Source: CALAGB01 sp963713965
Lineage (GTDB): Bacteria > Chloroflexota > Chloroflexia > Thermomicrobiales > Thermomicrobiaceae
Length of the DNA: 64,000 nt
Assembly (NCBI GenBank): GCA_963713965.1
Contig: OY970217.1
Coordinates: 1,612,001 to 1,676,000 of the forward strand
Direction of reading: 5' to 3'
The notes under the pieces were generated by a model. That model saw nothing but the letters and a program-made list of their open reading frames with translations, did not search any database and had not been told where the DNA came from. Position numbers and translations under genes: made by a program. This document shows, piece after piece, positions 19,651 through 30,476 of this stretch. Position 1 is the stretch's first letter. Each line of letters begins with the position of its first letter.

Positions 19651-21264
19651 CTACCGGGCCGAGCGACCATGCGCCCGCTCGTTGTCGGCGACCGCGCGCA
19701 TATGTGCAACGGCTTCCCGCGTCTGGTGGGACGTTTCCAGTGTATAGCGCAGGGTCGGGCGAAGCGAAGCAACCCACGGCTCGTCTGTCCAGCGCGAGAC
19801 GAGCTCCCAGTCGTGCGCCCAATCAGCTTCCGCCGGTTCGCGCCAGTAGCCGAAACGCTCGAGCAGCCACCGCTGGTGAAGCAAGGCACTGGTATCGATC
19901 TGAAAGCGACGAGGGGATCGGCACTCGATCACCTCTCCACCAACCTCGAAGGAACTGAACGCAAATGCCGCGAGTGGGTTGGAGAGAAGCAACTCAAGGA
20001 GCGATTCCAGGTGCTCTGGTGTCCATTCGTTGTCATCGTCCAGGTAGGCGATCAGCGTTCCTCGCGCCATGGCCTTCAGGGCGAAATTGCGCGGAGTCGC
20101 GCCGAGATCTCCATGGTGCTCGGAAAGATTCGCGTGTCGCAGGCGCGGGTCTTCGATCTTGGCGACCACATTGTCGACGCAAGGACATCGGTCCCCGACG
20201 ACCAGGATCTCGAAGTTTGCGTAGCGTTGGTCGAGTACGCTCTCGATGGCTCTCCGCAGCAGATCTGGACGCTCAAATGTTGGGATGACCACACTGATCA
20301 ATGGTGTGCCAAGATCCGCGGCGGCCTCGGCCTCAACATCGATCAGGGCACTGGCAGCGTTTACAGGTGACGAACTCGACCAGCGCGACCGTCCCTCAGG
20401 GGATCGCGGCGAAAGTCCGAACTCGATGCAGCGCCAATCGAGTGCCGACTCGTAGTGAGCGGCCAGCTGCCCGACGCGTTCCTGGATTTCTTCGTTCTGG
20501 CGCCGAGATGCACTTGGTCCGCGGGTGCCGTGATGCTGGATGTAGAGCGGCCGAGGAATGCGGGCAGTCATCCCGTTGAGGAAGGAACGAATCACGAGTT
20601 CGTAGTCATCAGCAATGGGTAGGCGGTAATTGTGCCCTCCGACGTGATCGTAGAAGGTGCGACGCCACGCGCGCACATGGTTGGGAGTCGACACGATGTG
20701 CCGTATGGTATCCCAGGTTAGGGGTGGTGCGAGTGCCACCGGCACACGACGACCAGCGAGCATTTCGCTGGCGTAGGCCCCGTACCCGAATGCCCACCCT
20801 TCAGGGAAGAGCCCAGGGAAGCCATATCCGTCTGGCTGATCGATCCAATCGATCCAGTCGCTAAAGACAAAGTCGATATCCGGGTGGGCGCCGAACGTAG
20901 CAGCGACGGTCTCGACCGCCTCTGGCATCAGTTCATCGTCGTGATCAAGTTCAATGAGATATTCGCCCCGACAGAGAGCCCCAGCGGCAGCCTTTGTCGC
21001 ACCGATTGAGCCAGGGGGCGGGAGCTGGCGGTAACAGCGAATGCGTCCGTCAGCATCCGGTGAAGCCGCCAAGCGCTCGATGTGCTCGGCAGTCTCCACG
21101 TCTCGGGAGTCATCGACGACCACCCACTCCCAGTGAGGGTAGGACTGGCGCAGGAGCGACCGGTAAGCAGTATTGATTTCGGGACCGATTTCGTGGGTCG
21201 CGGTGAAGATACTCACGAGCGGACCGCTCGCCGAGTCATCATCAGTCAACGACCAACCTGCCAT
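19651..21264 (-). CDS. Tandem two-domain family 2 glycosyltransferase
   Basis: 537 residues with two complete GT2 folds. Domain 1 (about 15-260): VSIFTATHEIGPEINTAYRS, WEWVVVDDSRD and GEYLIELDHDDELMPEA. Domain 2 (about 318-537): PLISVVIPTFERPDLLRRAI, FEILVVGD and GTLIAYLDDDNEWTPEH. Each has its own DxD-like metal site, so the enzyme could add two sugars in sequence, as seen in polysaccharide and glycoprotein assembly enzymes. First gene of a two-gene operon and divergent from the collagen-like gene, with about 145 bases between the starts. A collagen-protein acceptor is inferred from position only. Confidence 0.87.
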   Translation of the reverse strand: MAGWSLTDDDSASGPLVSIFTATHEIGPEINTAYRSLLRQSYPHWEWVVVDDSRDVETAEHIERLAASPDADGRIRCYRQLPPPGSIGATKAAAGALCRGEYLIELDHDDELMPEAVETVAATFGAHPDIDFVFSDWIDWIDQPDGYGFPGLFPEGWAFGYGAYASEMLAGRRVPVALAPPLTWDTIRHIVSTPNHVRAWRRTFYDHVGGHNYRLPIADDYELVIRSFLNGMTARIPRPLYIQHHGTRGPSASRRQNEEIQERVGQLAAHYESALDWRCIEFGLSPRSPEGRSRWSSSSPVNAASALIDVEAEAAADLGTPLISVVIPTFERPDLLRRAIESVLDQRYANFEILVVGDRCPCVDNVVAKIEDPRLRHANLSEHHGDLGATPRNFALKAMARGTLIAYLDDDNEWTPEHLESLLELLLSNPLAAFAFSSFEVGGEVIECRSPRRFQIDTSALLHQRWLLERFGYWREPAEADWAHDWELVSRWTDEPWVASLRPTLRYTLETSHQTREAVAHMRAVADNERAHGRSAR

Positions 21265-21339
21265 GACCTATCCTTCTCACTCTAGCGCATTCCGAAAGTA
21301 CGACGAGCGCGGATTGATGGTGTCTGGATATTAATGGTG

Positions 21340-21368
21340 TTGCCTTCTGTCGCCAACAAAACTAGGAT
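21340..21368 (+). promoter_or_regulatory. Promoter of the collagen-like gene
   Basis: TTGCCT (21340-21345), 17-bp spacer, TAGGAT (21363-21368). The predicted start near 21375 leaves a short leader before the ATG at 21410. The TAGGAT -10 matches the pair at 43228-43302. Confidence 0.5.
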
Positions 21369-21409
21369 CGTAGTGATGACTCTACCAAAGTCAGAGAAAT
21401 GTGAGTGTC

Positions 21410-22102
21410 ATGCGGGGAAACGACGAGACCAAGCAATCGGACGAGAAGCGCCCTGGACAAAGAGACGTACTTGATGGGGCGAGCCGTTCGAGCAACATCA
21501 ATTCGGTTCGTACCAGTTACGACGGTGGCCTGGTTGGATGGTCGCGTTCAAGACACGCGCGAGCGCAGGTGCAAGCGCACGCTGATATGGTGCCGTTTGC
21601 GGGTGAAGGCTCCGACAGCAGCGGGCAACGGCTTGATCAGCTGACGAGATTGCTCGACTCGGAACAGTCGCGCCGACACATCCTTGCCAGCCTCGCAGCC
21701 GTGTTGCTCGGTGCAATCGGTCTACAACGGGGCGTCGCCGCGCAGGGGTCGCAAGGCACCCAGGGGCCACAGGGCACCCAGGGACCACAAGGGCCGCAAG
21801 GCACCCAGGGACCACAAGGGCCGCAAGGCACCCAGGGACCACAAGGGCCGCAAGGCACCCAGGGACCACAGGGGCCGCAAGGCACTCAGGGACCACAGGG
21901 GCCGCAAGGCACTCAGGGACCACAGGGGCCGCAAGGCACTCAGGGACCACAGGGGCCGCAAGGCACCCAGGGACCACAGGGACCACAGGGGCCGCAATGT
22001 TTCGACCCATTCAACGAGACAGAATTTGTGAGGCATTGGTTTGAGCGCGAGTCTCGGTTCCGGCGCGTCATAAATCGATTGCTGCGACGTCTCGAATCGT
22101 GA
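21410..22102 (+). CDS. Secreted collagen-like repeat protein with Tat-type leader
   Basis: About 230 residues (a GTG at 21401 is also possible). Residues about 1-75 are polar and unrecognised. Next comes a leader RLDQLTRLLDSEQSRRHILA and a hydrophobic stretch ending GVAAQ, built like the leaders of the two cysteine-rich proteins at 32726 and 34537. This suggests twin-arginine export, although the leader is unusually far from the start, so the true start may be a later codon. Then 28 uninterrupted Gly-X-Y triplets, mostly GTQGPQGPQ, and a 34-residue tail (CFDPFNETEF...) that is basic and helical with a single cysteine. Such tails often trimerise collagen-like helices. Glutamine in Y and threonine in X replace hydroxyproline. 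It would act at the cell surface; function unknown. Confidence 0.75.
   Translation: MRGNDETKQSDEKRPGQRDVLDGASRSSNINSVRTSYDGGLVGWSRSRHARAQVQAHADMVPFAGEGSDSSGQRLDQLTRLLDSEQSRRHILASLAAVLLGAIGLQRGVAAQGSQGTQGPQGTQGPQGPQGTQGPQGPQGTQGPQGPQGTQGPQGPQGTQGPQGPQGTQGPQGPQGTQGPQGPQGTQGPQGPQGPQCFDPFNETEFVRHWFERESRFRRVINRLLRRLES
21746..21997 (+). repeat. Coding tandem repeat, 27-bp unit (Gly-X-Y)
   Basis: Eight successive units begin GGCACCCAGGGACCACA or a one-base variant; seven are 27 bp and the last is 36 bp with an extra GPQ. They follow a shorter GSQGTQGPQ start. Synonymous differences are few (CAA/CAG, CCC/CTC), so the array expanded recently and is likely length-variable between strains. Confidence 0.9.
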
Positions 22103-22845
22103 CGTGATCGGCGCTTCGGAATCTGATCTAGCGAGGACGTGCAAAGTACGTGAGGCGCGCACCTCCGGATACATTGCGCTGGTTGAGCCTAGAGTCACGC
22201 ATCCCTGGGGATGATCACCGCAATTAATGTGATCGTCGGGTTGGCAACCCATATGGTGCATTCAACCTCCGCCGAAAAATCATGAATTCGGACGGACTTC
22301 TGTTGACGCACCCGCATGTCCCGCTGAGCACCTCATGCAAACGCAGTCGACACCTCGCGCCCGGCTTTCACCGCTTCCGGGTTGCAGGCGTCCCACTTGG
22401 GCATCGCAATGTCACGTTCGGTCAGAATCATCTTCAGGGTCTTCCCGCGATTCTTCATTGTCCACTCGGCCACTCCACTCGTCTCATCCTCCTGAGAGAT
22501 CTCCTCCGGGTTCGAACCAACATCGATGACGTTCTGAGTGTATGCAACACTCTGGCGCATATAGGGACGAGGTGTCGTGGACAATCGCGATCGCACGCGA
22601 CGGAATCGAGTCCCAATTCGGCATTTGGTTGGACACCTTCAAGACTGGTCACATTCCGCTCTGTAAATCGGTGAAAGAAGTGAAGGGACGAAACGACGTC
22701 AGTTGACAGGCGGCGAATCGTTTTCGCGATCCGGTTAGTGACGGATAAGCCTACTTGCGTACGTACGACGCCAAGCTGATAAGATCTGACCTCGTGCCAA
22801 GATCAGAACCGTCACTGGCGACCCCGCCATCGTGATTGAGAGACA
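22103..22845. other. Low-coding region with possible gene remnants
   Basis: 743 bases without a confidently recognised gene. A minus-strand frame (22333-22560) looks coding-like and is listed separately. On the plus strand a 54-codon frame (22542-22706, starting MQHSGAYRDEV and ending KGRNDVS) also reads like protein but overlaps the first, so at most one is real. A GATCAC-N10-GTGATC inverted repeat lies near 22212. The uvrA-like promoter should lie near 22735-22830 but no clear boxes are seen. Confidence 0.4.
22333..22560 (-). CDS. Possible small hypothetical protein or truncated gene remnant
   Basis: About 75 residues from an ATG without a ribosome site. The segment GVAEWTMKNRGKTLKMILTE followed by RDIAMPKWDACNPEAVKAG has sensible composition and G/C-biased third positions, but I do not recognise the family. 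The absence of a start signal and of company suggests the 3' end of a decayed gene. Could be spurious. Confidence 0.3.
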   Translation of the reverse strand: MRQSVAYTQNVIDVGSNPEEISQEDETSGVAEWTMKNRGKTLKMILTERDIAMPKWDACNPEAVKAGREVSTAFA

Positions 22846-25233
<2,388 letters not shown>

Positions 25234-25247
25234 GCCCGTCCGCGGCG

Positions 25248-25913
25248 TCAGCCCATGAATCTGCGCATCCGCTTGCGATAGGAGTCGATGTGTGCCTGCG
25301 CCTCGGCCGCTGCGGCGTCGACGTCGCCACGAGCGATGCATTCCACCAGCTCGCTATGCGACTCGTACCAGACCTGCGCGGAGTCGTCCAAGCGGAACGA
25401 AAGGTGCCAGTAGCGCAGCAGCGACGTATTGATCTCCATCGAAAAGTTGGTCAAATAGTCGTTCGCAGCCAGCTTGCCAAGCAAGAGATGATACTCGAGA
25501 TCGACGACCGCCAGCGTGGCGAAATCGCGCTGAGCGACTTCCTGCTCGGTACGTTGCAGAATCGAACGAAGCTGTTCCGCGGTCGCCGGAGTGATGTGCT
25601 CCGCGGCCAGGCGAGCGATGGGCGGCTCAACAAGCTGACGAGCCTCGTTCAGCTGCAGGATGTCGGTGAGTGAGAGCTGGCTGACCCAGGCGCCACGCCG
25701 CGGCGATCGCACGATCAGCCGCTCATGAGCCAGGCGCAACATGGCCTCGCGCAGTGGTGTGCGACCAATCTCCAGCTGATCCATCAATTCTCGTTCGTCG
25801 ATGGTAGCACCAGGCGGCAGTTCATGGGTGATGATCATGCGGCGGAGCTCGTCATAGGCTCGTTCAACTTTGAGCGGCCCGGGGAATCGCTTCCTGTCAG
25901 TGGCCACGGCCAC
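25248..25913 (-). CDS. GntR-family regulator with FCD ligand domain
   Basis: 221 residues. Winged helix about 10-78 with the signature YDELRRMIITHELPPGATID and MDQLEIGRTPLREAMLRLAH. The FadR C-terminal domain (about 88-215) is all-helical, with metal/ligand-binding residues in VDLEYHLLLGKLA and ESHSELVECIARGD (a D-x-x-x-H plus H pattern). FCD members sense carboxylic acids or amino-acid breakdown products. No metabolic operon is adjacent; its targets are unknown. Confidence 0.9.
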   Translation of the reverse strand: MAVATDRKRFPGPLKVERAYDELRRMIITHELPPGATIDERELMDQLEIGRTPLREAMLRLAHERLIVRSPRRGAWVSQLSLTDILQLNEARQLVEPPIARLAAEHITPATAEQLRSILQRTEQEVAQRDFATLAVVDLEYHLLLGKLAANDYLTNFSMEINTSLLRYWHLSFRLDDSAQVWYESHSELVECIARGDVDAAAAEAQAHIDSYRKRMRRFMG

Positions 25914-26324
25914 AGATTCACCTCACTCTCTCAGAAACGACACTTCGATCGATCTCGTCTCACCTGACCAGTGAACCAGATAGCGACAAATGACGGTCGC
26001 AAATACATCGCGGTCCACTAACCGGTAAGCCAGGGCCGGCCATTCACGCATTCATGGAGTTCACTGCGCGTCAAAGGACATGTTCATCGGCGAAAAGGCA
26101 CTCATGCGTCACGCGGATTGCGCAAACAACATCCGCCCGTCCGACTTCGTCGCGCATTTGTCCCTCGCGACAATGTTACAGCATATCAATCGATGCTACA
26201 GCCTCGTGACGGTGAAGTCGCTACTGGCGACATCATGATCACTGCGGTATTGTGGCCGTCGGGGCATCGATTTCAGGAGATGCCAGAAGTCCCGTATCGA
26301 CGAGAGGCGGTTGAACGCTCGCGA
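25914..26324. other. Intergenic region upstream of crcB; no gene or fluoride riboswitch recognised
   Basis: 411 bases between divergent GntR and CrcB genes. The long in-frame extension upstream of CrcB (to 26118) lacks CrcB homology. I looked for the conserved parts of the crcB-type fluoride riboswitch (a GGNGATGG-like 5' strand with a downstream CTGATGG-like partner) and did not find a convincing match. Confidence 0.45.
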
Positions 26325-26705
26325 ATGAATACATTACTCGTCGCGATAGGTGGAGCAATCGGCGCCGCCGGGCGATATCTAATCGGCGGTTGGGTACAGT
26401 CATTCGCGGGAAGCGGCTTTCCTCTGGGGACTTTCTTCGTCAACGTGACCGGCTCGCTGGTGATCGGGCTCATCCTCGGCTTATCGGAACGTGGCTCGCT
26501 CTCCGGTCAGGCGCGTCTATTGCTGGCGGTGGGGATGATGGGGGGATACACCACCTTCTCCAGCTTCAGCTATGACAACCTGGGCTTGCTGCAGTCAGGA
26601 GAGACCGGCCGGTTACTGCTCAATATCGCGGGCCAGTTTGCCATTGGGCTCTTTGCGGCCTACCTCGGTGTGGTAGTGGCCCGAGCGTTGGGAGGCTATG
26701 CGTGA
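26325..26705 (+). CDS. crcB: CrcB/Fluc fluoride channel
   Basis: 126 residues, start MNTLLVAIGGAIGAAGRYLI at 26325. Four transmembrane helices with the family motifs GAIGAAGRY (helix 1), PLGTFFVNVTGSLVIG (pore asparagine, helix 2) and MMGGYTTFSSFS (central Na+-site and pore phenylalanines, helix 3). Fluc proteins work as antiparallel dimers exporting F-. The ribosome site is weak (CGAGAGG is far upstream). The stop overlaps the start of the DUF190 gene, a partner often seen with CrcB. Confidence 0.93.
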   Translation: MNTLLVAIGGAIGAAGRYLIGGWVQSFAGSGFPLGTFFVNVTGSLVIGLILGLSERGSLSGQARLLLAVGMMGGYTTFSSFSYDNLGLLQSGETGRLLLNIAGQFAIGLFAAYLGVVVARALGGYA

Positions 26706-27034
26706 ACCTGAACGACGCCGTCAAACTCACGGCCTACGTCAGTGAATCGGCCCGACACGAGCACAAACCCCTCTTCGAGGCGATCCTCGAGCTCCTCCAT
26801 CAAGAGGGGATCTCCGGTGCTACGGTGGTACATGGCACCGCCGGATATGGAGCCGATAAGCAACTCCATACCATCAAGATCCTGCGCCTCTCGAACGACC
26901 TGCCGGTGATCGTCACCGCTATCGATACCCGCGAGAAGATCGACGCAGTGATCCCCAAGCTCGACGCAATGATCGAGAAGGGTCTCCTAACGGTGGAAGA
27001 CGTCAAGATCGTCTTTCACCGGCCCGAAGTCTGA
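26702..27034 (+). CDS. DUF190 protein, CrcB partner
   Basis: 110 residues, GTG start overlapping the crcB stop (GTGA). PII-like ferredoxin fold with KLTAYVSESARHEHKPLFEA, GISGATVVHGTAGYGADKQL and LPVIVTAIDTREKIDAVIPK, the conserved DUF190 segments. DUF190 and CrcB are regularly co-encoded, and a regulatory or accessory role for the fluoride channel is the usual inference; no biochemistry is implied by the sequence itself. Confidence 0.9.
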   Translation: MNLNDAVKLTAYVSESARHEHKPLFEAILELLHQEGISGATVVHGTAGYGADKQLHTIKILRLSNDLPVIVTAIDTREKIDAVIPKLDAMIEKGLLTVEDVKIVFHRPEV

Positions 27035-27261
27035 TTCACGACGGCAACCTCAGTCGAGTTCTGTCATGACGCCTTAACCGCGTAACCGAGATACGTGGTT
27101 CGAGCCCAGCGCGGATTCCCATTCATCGGACGTACAATACATCCGGCCAGAAGTGACAACTGACTGGGTCAGCCGGCGTTCGAGCCCGTTGATCCAGTTT
27201 GAGTGCTTTGCTTCTGCATGGCGCTTACGTTCATGGATCGTGATGCTCATCGAGGAGTCAG

Positions 27262-28287
27262 ATGCACCGGCTGTTCGGATCCATCACAGAAACGCGTCAG
27301 GCCGACGTTCTGCGTGATCTGACCCACGAGGCCAAGATCACGCGCGATTTCATCCTGCTGGTTATCCTCAGCTGCATCATTGCCACTTTCGGCCTGATCC
27401 TGAACAGCGGCGCGGTTGTGATCGGCGGCATGCTCATCGCGCCATTGATGTCCCCGATCCTGTCTCTCTCGCTCGCTTTGGTCCGTGGCGACGCTCGTCG
27501 AGCGGGACACGCGGCGCTCGCAATTCTCTTGGGAACCGGGCTTTCAGTCGGGCTTAGTGCCGTGCTGGGGCAGCTCGTATCGACCAGCCAGTTCAACTTT
27601 CTGGCTCAGCTGCCGACCGAGGTGATCAACCGCACGCAGCCGACGCTGTTCGACTTGACGATCGCGCTCGCCGGTGGTGCCGCCGCAGCCTATGCCCTGT
27701 CGCAGCCAAAGCTGTCGGCGACGCTACCGGGCGTGGCCGTCGCCACCGCGTTGATGCCGCCCCTCTGCGTGGTCGGGATCGGGCTCTCACAGGGGCGCCC
27801 GGATCTTTACAACGGCGCGGCGGTCCTCTTCCTTTCCAACCTGGTGGCTATCCTCTTCGCCGGGGGGATCGTCTTCGCGGGAGTCGGTTTCGGCCCATTC
27901 TTGCGCGACCGCCGCGCGATCTTTTCCCGCTCCTTTGCCGTCTCCGGCGCAATGTTCCTGCTGGTGACCATTCCGATGGTGGGATTCATGGTCAACATCT
28001 CGATCAACGCGCGCGAGAACCAGACGATCAGATCCACGCTCACCAACCAGCTACAGCAGATCAGCCAGGACTCCAGTCTGGTGAGCTTCGATGAGAAATC
28101 TGAGCAGGGACATCTGCAGATCATCGCAACGATCCGGTCTCCGCGAGATCTGAGCTATACAGAGGCCGTTGCCGTTCAGCGCGCGCTGGCCGAAAAACTC
28201 AACAATTCGGTCGAACTCCAATTCCTGGTCATCCCGCTCACCAAGCTCGACACGATGAACCCACCGACGCCCACCGCGACACCGTAA
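27262..28287 (+). CDS. DUF389 integral membrane protein
   Basis: 341 residues, ATG with GAGGAG upstream. A short cytosolic N-terminus with DLTHEAKITRDFILLVILS leads into about six transmembrane helices. Conserved patches are LNSGAVVIGGMLIAPLMSPI and ALPGVAVATALMPPLCVVG-like (here LPGVAVATALMPPLCVVGIG). A C-terminal soluble segment (about 245-341) ends in a Pro/Thr tail. This is the TIGR00341/DUF389 family, of unknown function. It follows the fluoride genes by 227 bases and may be independent. Confidence 0.88.
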   Translation: MHRLFGSITETRQADVLRDLTHEAKITRDFILLVILSCIIATFGLILNSGAVVIGGMLIAPLMSPILSLSLALVRGDARRAGHAALAILLGTGLSVGLSAVLGQLVSTSQFNFLAQLPTEVINRTQPTLFDLTIALAGGAAAAYALSQPKLSATLPGVAVATALMPPLCVVGIGLSQGRPDLYNGAAVLFLSNLVAILFAGGIVFAGVGFGPFLRDRRAIFSRSFAVSGAMFLLVTIPMVGFMVNISINARENQTIRSTLTNQLQQISQDSSLVSFDEKSEQGHLQIIATIRSPRDLSYTEAVAVQRALAEKLNNSVELQFLVIPLTKLDTMNPPTPTATP

Positions 28288-28327
28288 TGGTCTTTGACGA
28301 AGGAAACAGGCAATCGACCCGCGTTCA

Positions 28328-28425
28328 CCCGGGACTAAAGATCCCGGGCTACAGAGGCGAAGCCCACTGAAGGGGCTGAACGTACGCATGCAAATGTAGG
28401 GGAGGGACCTGTGCCCTCCCTTCAG
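28328..28425. repeat. Composite intergenic repeat, copy 1
   Basis: Contains a CCCGGGA...TCCCGGG hairpin around CTAAAGA, then GCGAAGCCCACTGAAGGGGC, CTGAACGTACGC and a GGGAGGG...CCCTCCC hairpin. The same blocks recur at 41388-41545 and, inverted, at 44827-44924. It lies between convergent genes, so it may also serve as terminator for both. Confidence 0.7.
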
Positions 28426-28519
28426 CCGCAGGTCGACGACCATCACGCGATGCCCAATAATTTGGTCACAGACCATAAAACCCAGGTTGATCTAGACGAA
28501 GTCGGAACCGCACTTCCCT

Positions 28520-29374
28520 CTAGCTCTTGCTCGCGACCAGCGCCTTGAGATCGGGCGGTGACCACCGATTCAGATCGTCTCGACTCTGGCAGTAATCGGC
28601 GATCTCCTCCAGCGTGGCCCACCAGACACCGTCGAACCCGTTGATGTACTCGATCATGCGCTCCAGCAGCAGCACGCGAGATGGGCGACCCGAGACGAAC
28701 GGGTGCATGGTCAGGATGAAGACACCGTTGTAGCGGTGGTATCCAGCGAACTCGCTGGACCAAACCTCGAAGACTTTGTCCGGGCTGGAGATGCCCACCT
28801 GTGTCGTGTAGTGCGGGAAGTCGTCCAGGATCCACTGAATCGGCAACTCGACCAAGTCGCCGGACGGCGTGTCGACCAGGTAGGGGATGTCGTCTCCCAT
28901 CAGGCTAGTGTCGTAGCGGAAACCGTAACGCTTGAGCAGATCGGGCGTGCCGGGTTTGATCTCCCAGGCCGGCGAGCGATAACCGACCGGCTTGCGGCCG
29001 GTCAGACGCTCCAACGCCTCAAGTCCGCGCACCAGAACCGCTTCCTCTTCCTCATCAGAGAGCCGGTCGGGTCGCTCGTGGAAGTAGCCGTGATGGCCGA
29101 TCTCGTGCCCGGCGGCAGTAATGTTTTCGATCATCTCGGGGTGAACCTCGGCCGTGAAGCCCGGCACGAAGAATGTCCCTTTGATGTCGTACTTGCTCAG
29201 CGATTCCAGAATACGCGGCACGCCGACGGTGGGGCCGTAGACGGCCGTCGAGAGGAGCGTCAATCGTTCGTGGCTGTGCTCGCGGTCCTGCACCAACGGG
29301 ATCGTCTCGCCGTCGGCGTCAAAGGTCACCGCGGCGGCGACCTGCTTTCCATCGGGCCAGGTGAATCGCGCCAT
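28520..29374 (-). CDS. Polysaccharide deacetylase-family (NodB/PuuE-like) hydrolase
   Basis: 284 residues. NodB homology motifs: TFDADGE (motif 1 Asp), HEIGHHGYFHE (metal histidines in motif 2), GYRSPAWEIKP (motif 3) and LTMHPFVSGRPSR (C-terminal catalytic histidine). The arrangement resembles the allantoinase PuuE and peptidoglycan deacetylase-like cytosolic subgroup; no signal peptide is present. The reaction is metal-dependent amide hydrolysis. The substrate cannot be told from sequence: allantoin-type ring or N-acyl sugar. Confidence 0.85.
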   Translation of the reverse strand: MARFTWPDGKQVAAAVTFDADGETIPLVQDREHSHERLTLLSTAVYGPTVGVPRILESLSKYDIKGTFFVPGFTAEVHPEMIENITAAGHEIGHHGYFHERPDRLSDEEEEAVLVRGLEALERLTGRKPVGYRSPAWEIKPGTPDLLKRYGFRYDTSLMGDDIPYLVDTPSGDLVELPIQWILDDFPHYTTQVGISSPDKVFEVWSSEFAGYHRYNGVFILTMHPFVSGRPSRVLLLERMIEYINGFDGVWWATLEEIADYCQSRDDLNRWSPPDLKALVASKS

Positions 29375-29578
29375 TTCAAACTTCCTTTCGTCATGCCTCG
29401 CCGGCGGGATGCTGGACGCTCGAGATGGTAGTCTCGTCCCTCTGCACGCATCCTATCCCGAAGCGCCGGGACGCGAAACAGACGCGTGCGCCGCCGCGAC
29501 GACGAGCATCCAATTGAACGGATGTCGGCGACGGGCGATCATGTGGCGACTGATTGTGTGCGACGAGAGGAGTCCTCT

Positions 29579-30391
29579 GTGCCTTTTGTGAACGCGGACG
29601 GTGTGAAGCTCTACTATGAGAGCGTCGGCGAAGGAACGCCGCTGATCCTGCATGGGCATCATCACCTGCGCTGGATGGTCTTTCAGGCCCCCTACTTTTC
29701 CCAGTTCTATCGCGTCATCACCTTCGACCGGCGCGGTACCGGCCGGTCGGACGACCCACCCGCTCCATGGACGCTGGCCGACATGGCGCGCGACATCCGC
29801 AATCTGATGGACGCGCTCGATATCGACCGCGCCATCGTCGGAGGCAACTCGCTCGGCGGCGTGATCTCCTCCCAGTTCGGCGTCGACTACCCCGATCGCG
29901 CCCTGGCGCTGATCGTCGGCCATACCGTCCCCTATTTCTGGCCGTTGGGCCGCAAATGGCTCGAGGATCAGATCGAGGCCGCCGCGCGCGACGAGCGCAT
30001 CATCGTGCGCCAGCCCCGCTCCTACGACTGGGAAGAGGACGGACCGCCAACCATCGCCGAGGACTTTGGTGAGACGCAGGTCGGCTGCTACCTGGCGACG
30101 CTGACCAACCCGATCGGCACGCGCGAATCGACCATCAAGGTGCTCACCGCGTTTCTCGACTGGGATCAGCGACCGCGTTACCCGGAGCTCCAGCAGCTCG
30201 ACGTCCCGGCGCTAGTCATCGTCGGCGGCAACGAGCCGCAGAAGACGATCGAACTCTCGTATGAGTGGCACCAGCAGTTCAAGAATTCGGAGTTCAAGAT
30301 CTTGCCGAATACCCATCACTCGTCGGCGGCCGAAAACCCAGTTGGCTGGAACGCCGCCGTCCATGGATTCCTGAAGCGGCAGGGATTGTGA
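29579..30391 (+). CDS. Alpha/beta-fold hydrolase
   Basis: 270 residues from a GTG preceded by GAGGAG; starts beyond it upstream have no homology. LYYESVGEGTPLILHGHHHL (oxyanion hole region), FDRRGTGRSDDPP, nucleophile elbow VGGNSLGGVIS with Ser, and a histidine in NTHHSSAAENP. The acid after strand 6 is less clear (VGGNEPQKTIEL has no Asp in the usual place), so the triad may be atypical. Divergent from the deacetylase gene. Confidence 0.75.
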   Translation: MPFVNADGVKLYYESVGEGTPLILHGHHHLRWMVFQAPYFSQFYRVITFDRRGTGRSDDPPAPWTLADMARDIRNLMDALDIDRAIVGGNSLGGVISSQFGVDYPDRALALIVGHTVPYFWPLGRKWLEDQIEAAARDERIIVRQPRSYDWEEDGPPTIAEDFGETQVGCYLATLTNPIGTRESTIKVLTAFLDWDQRPRYPELQQLDVPALVIVGGNEPQKTIELSYEWHQQFKNSEFKILPNTHHSSAAENPVGWNAAVHGFLKRQGL

Positions 30392-30476
30392 CGCAAGGGC
30401 CGTTCGGATGCGTGAGGCGACCTCAGAGGGCGAGCACGGAAAACAAGATCGCGAGGGAAGGCTTTCATTCCCCCTA

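Noticed and set aside
21746..21997. CRISPR-like array of short repeats
   Set aside because: Units are contiguous without spacers, in frame, and encode Gly-X-Y triplets.
22542..22706. 54-codon plus-strand frame ending KGRNDVS
   Set aside because: Protein-like but without a ribosome site or homologue and overlapping another candidate; kept only as part of the gap description.
26118..26324. N-terminal extension of CrcB or fluoride riboswitch
   Set aside because: No CrcB homology in the extension and no recognisable conserved riboswitch core.
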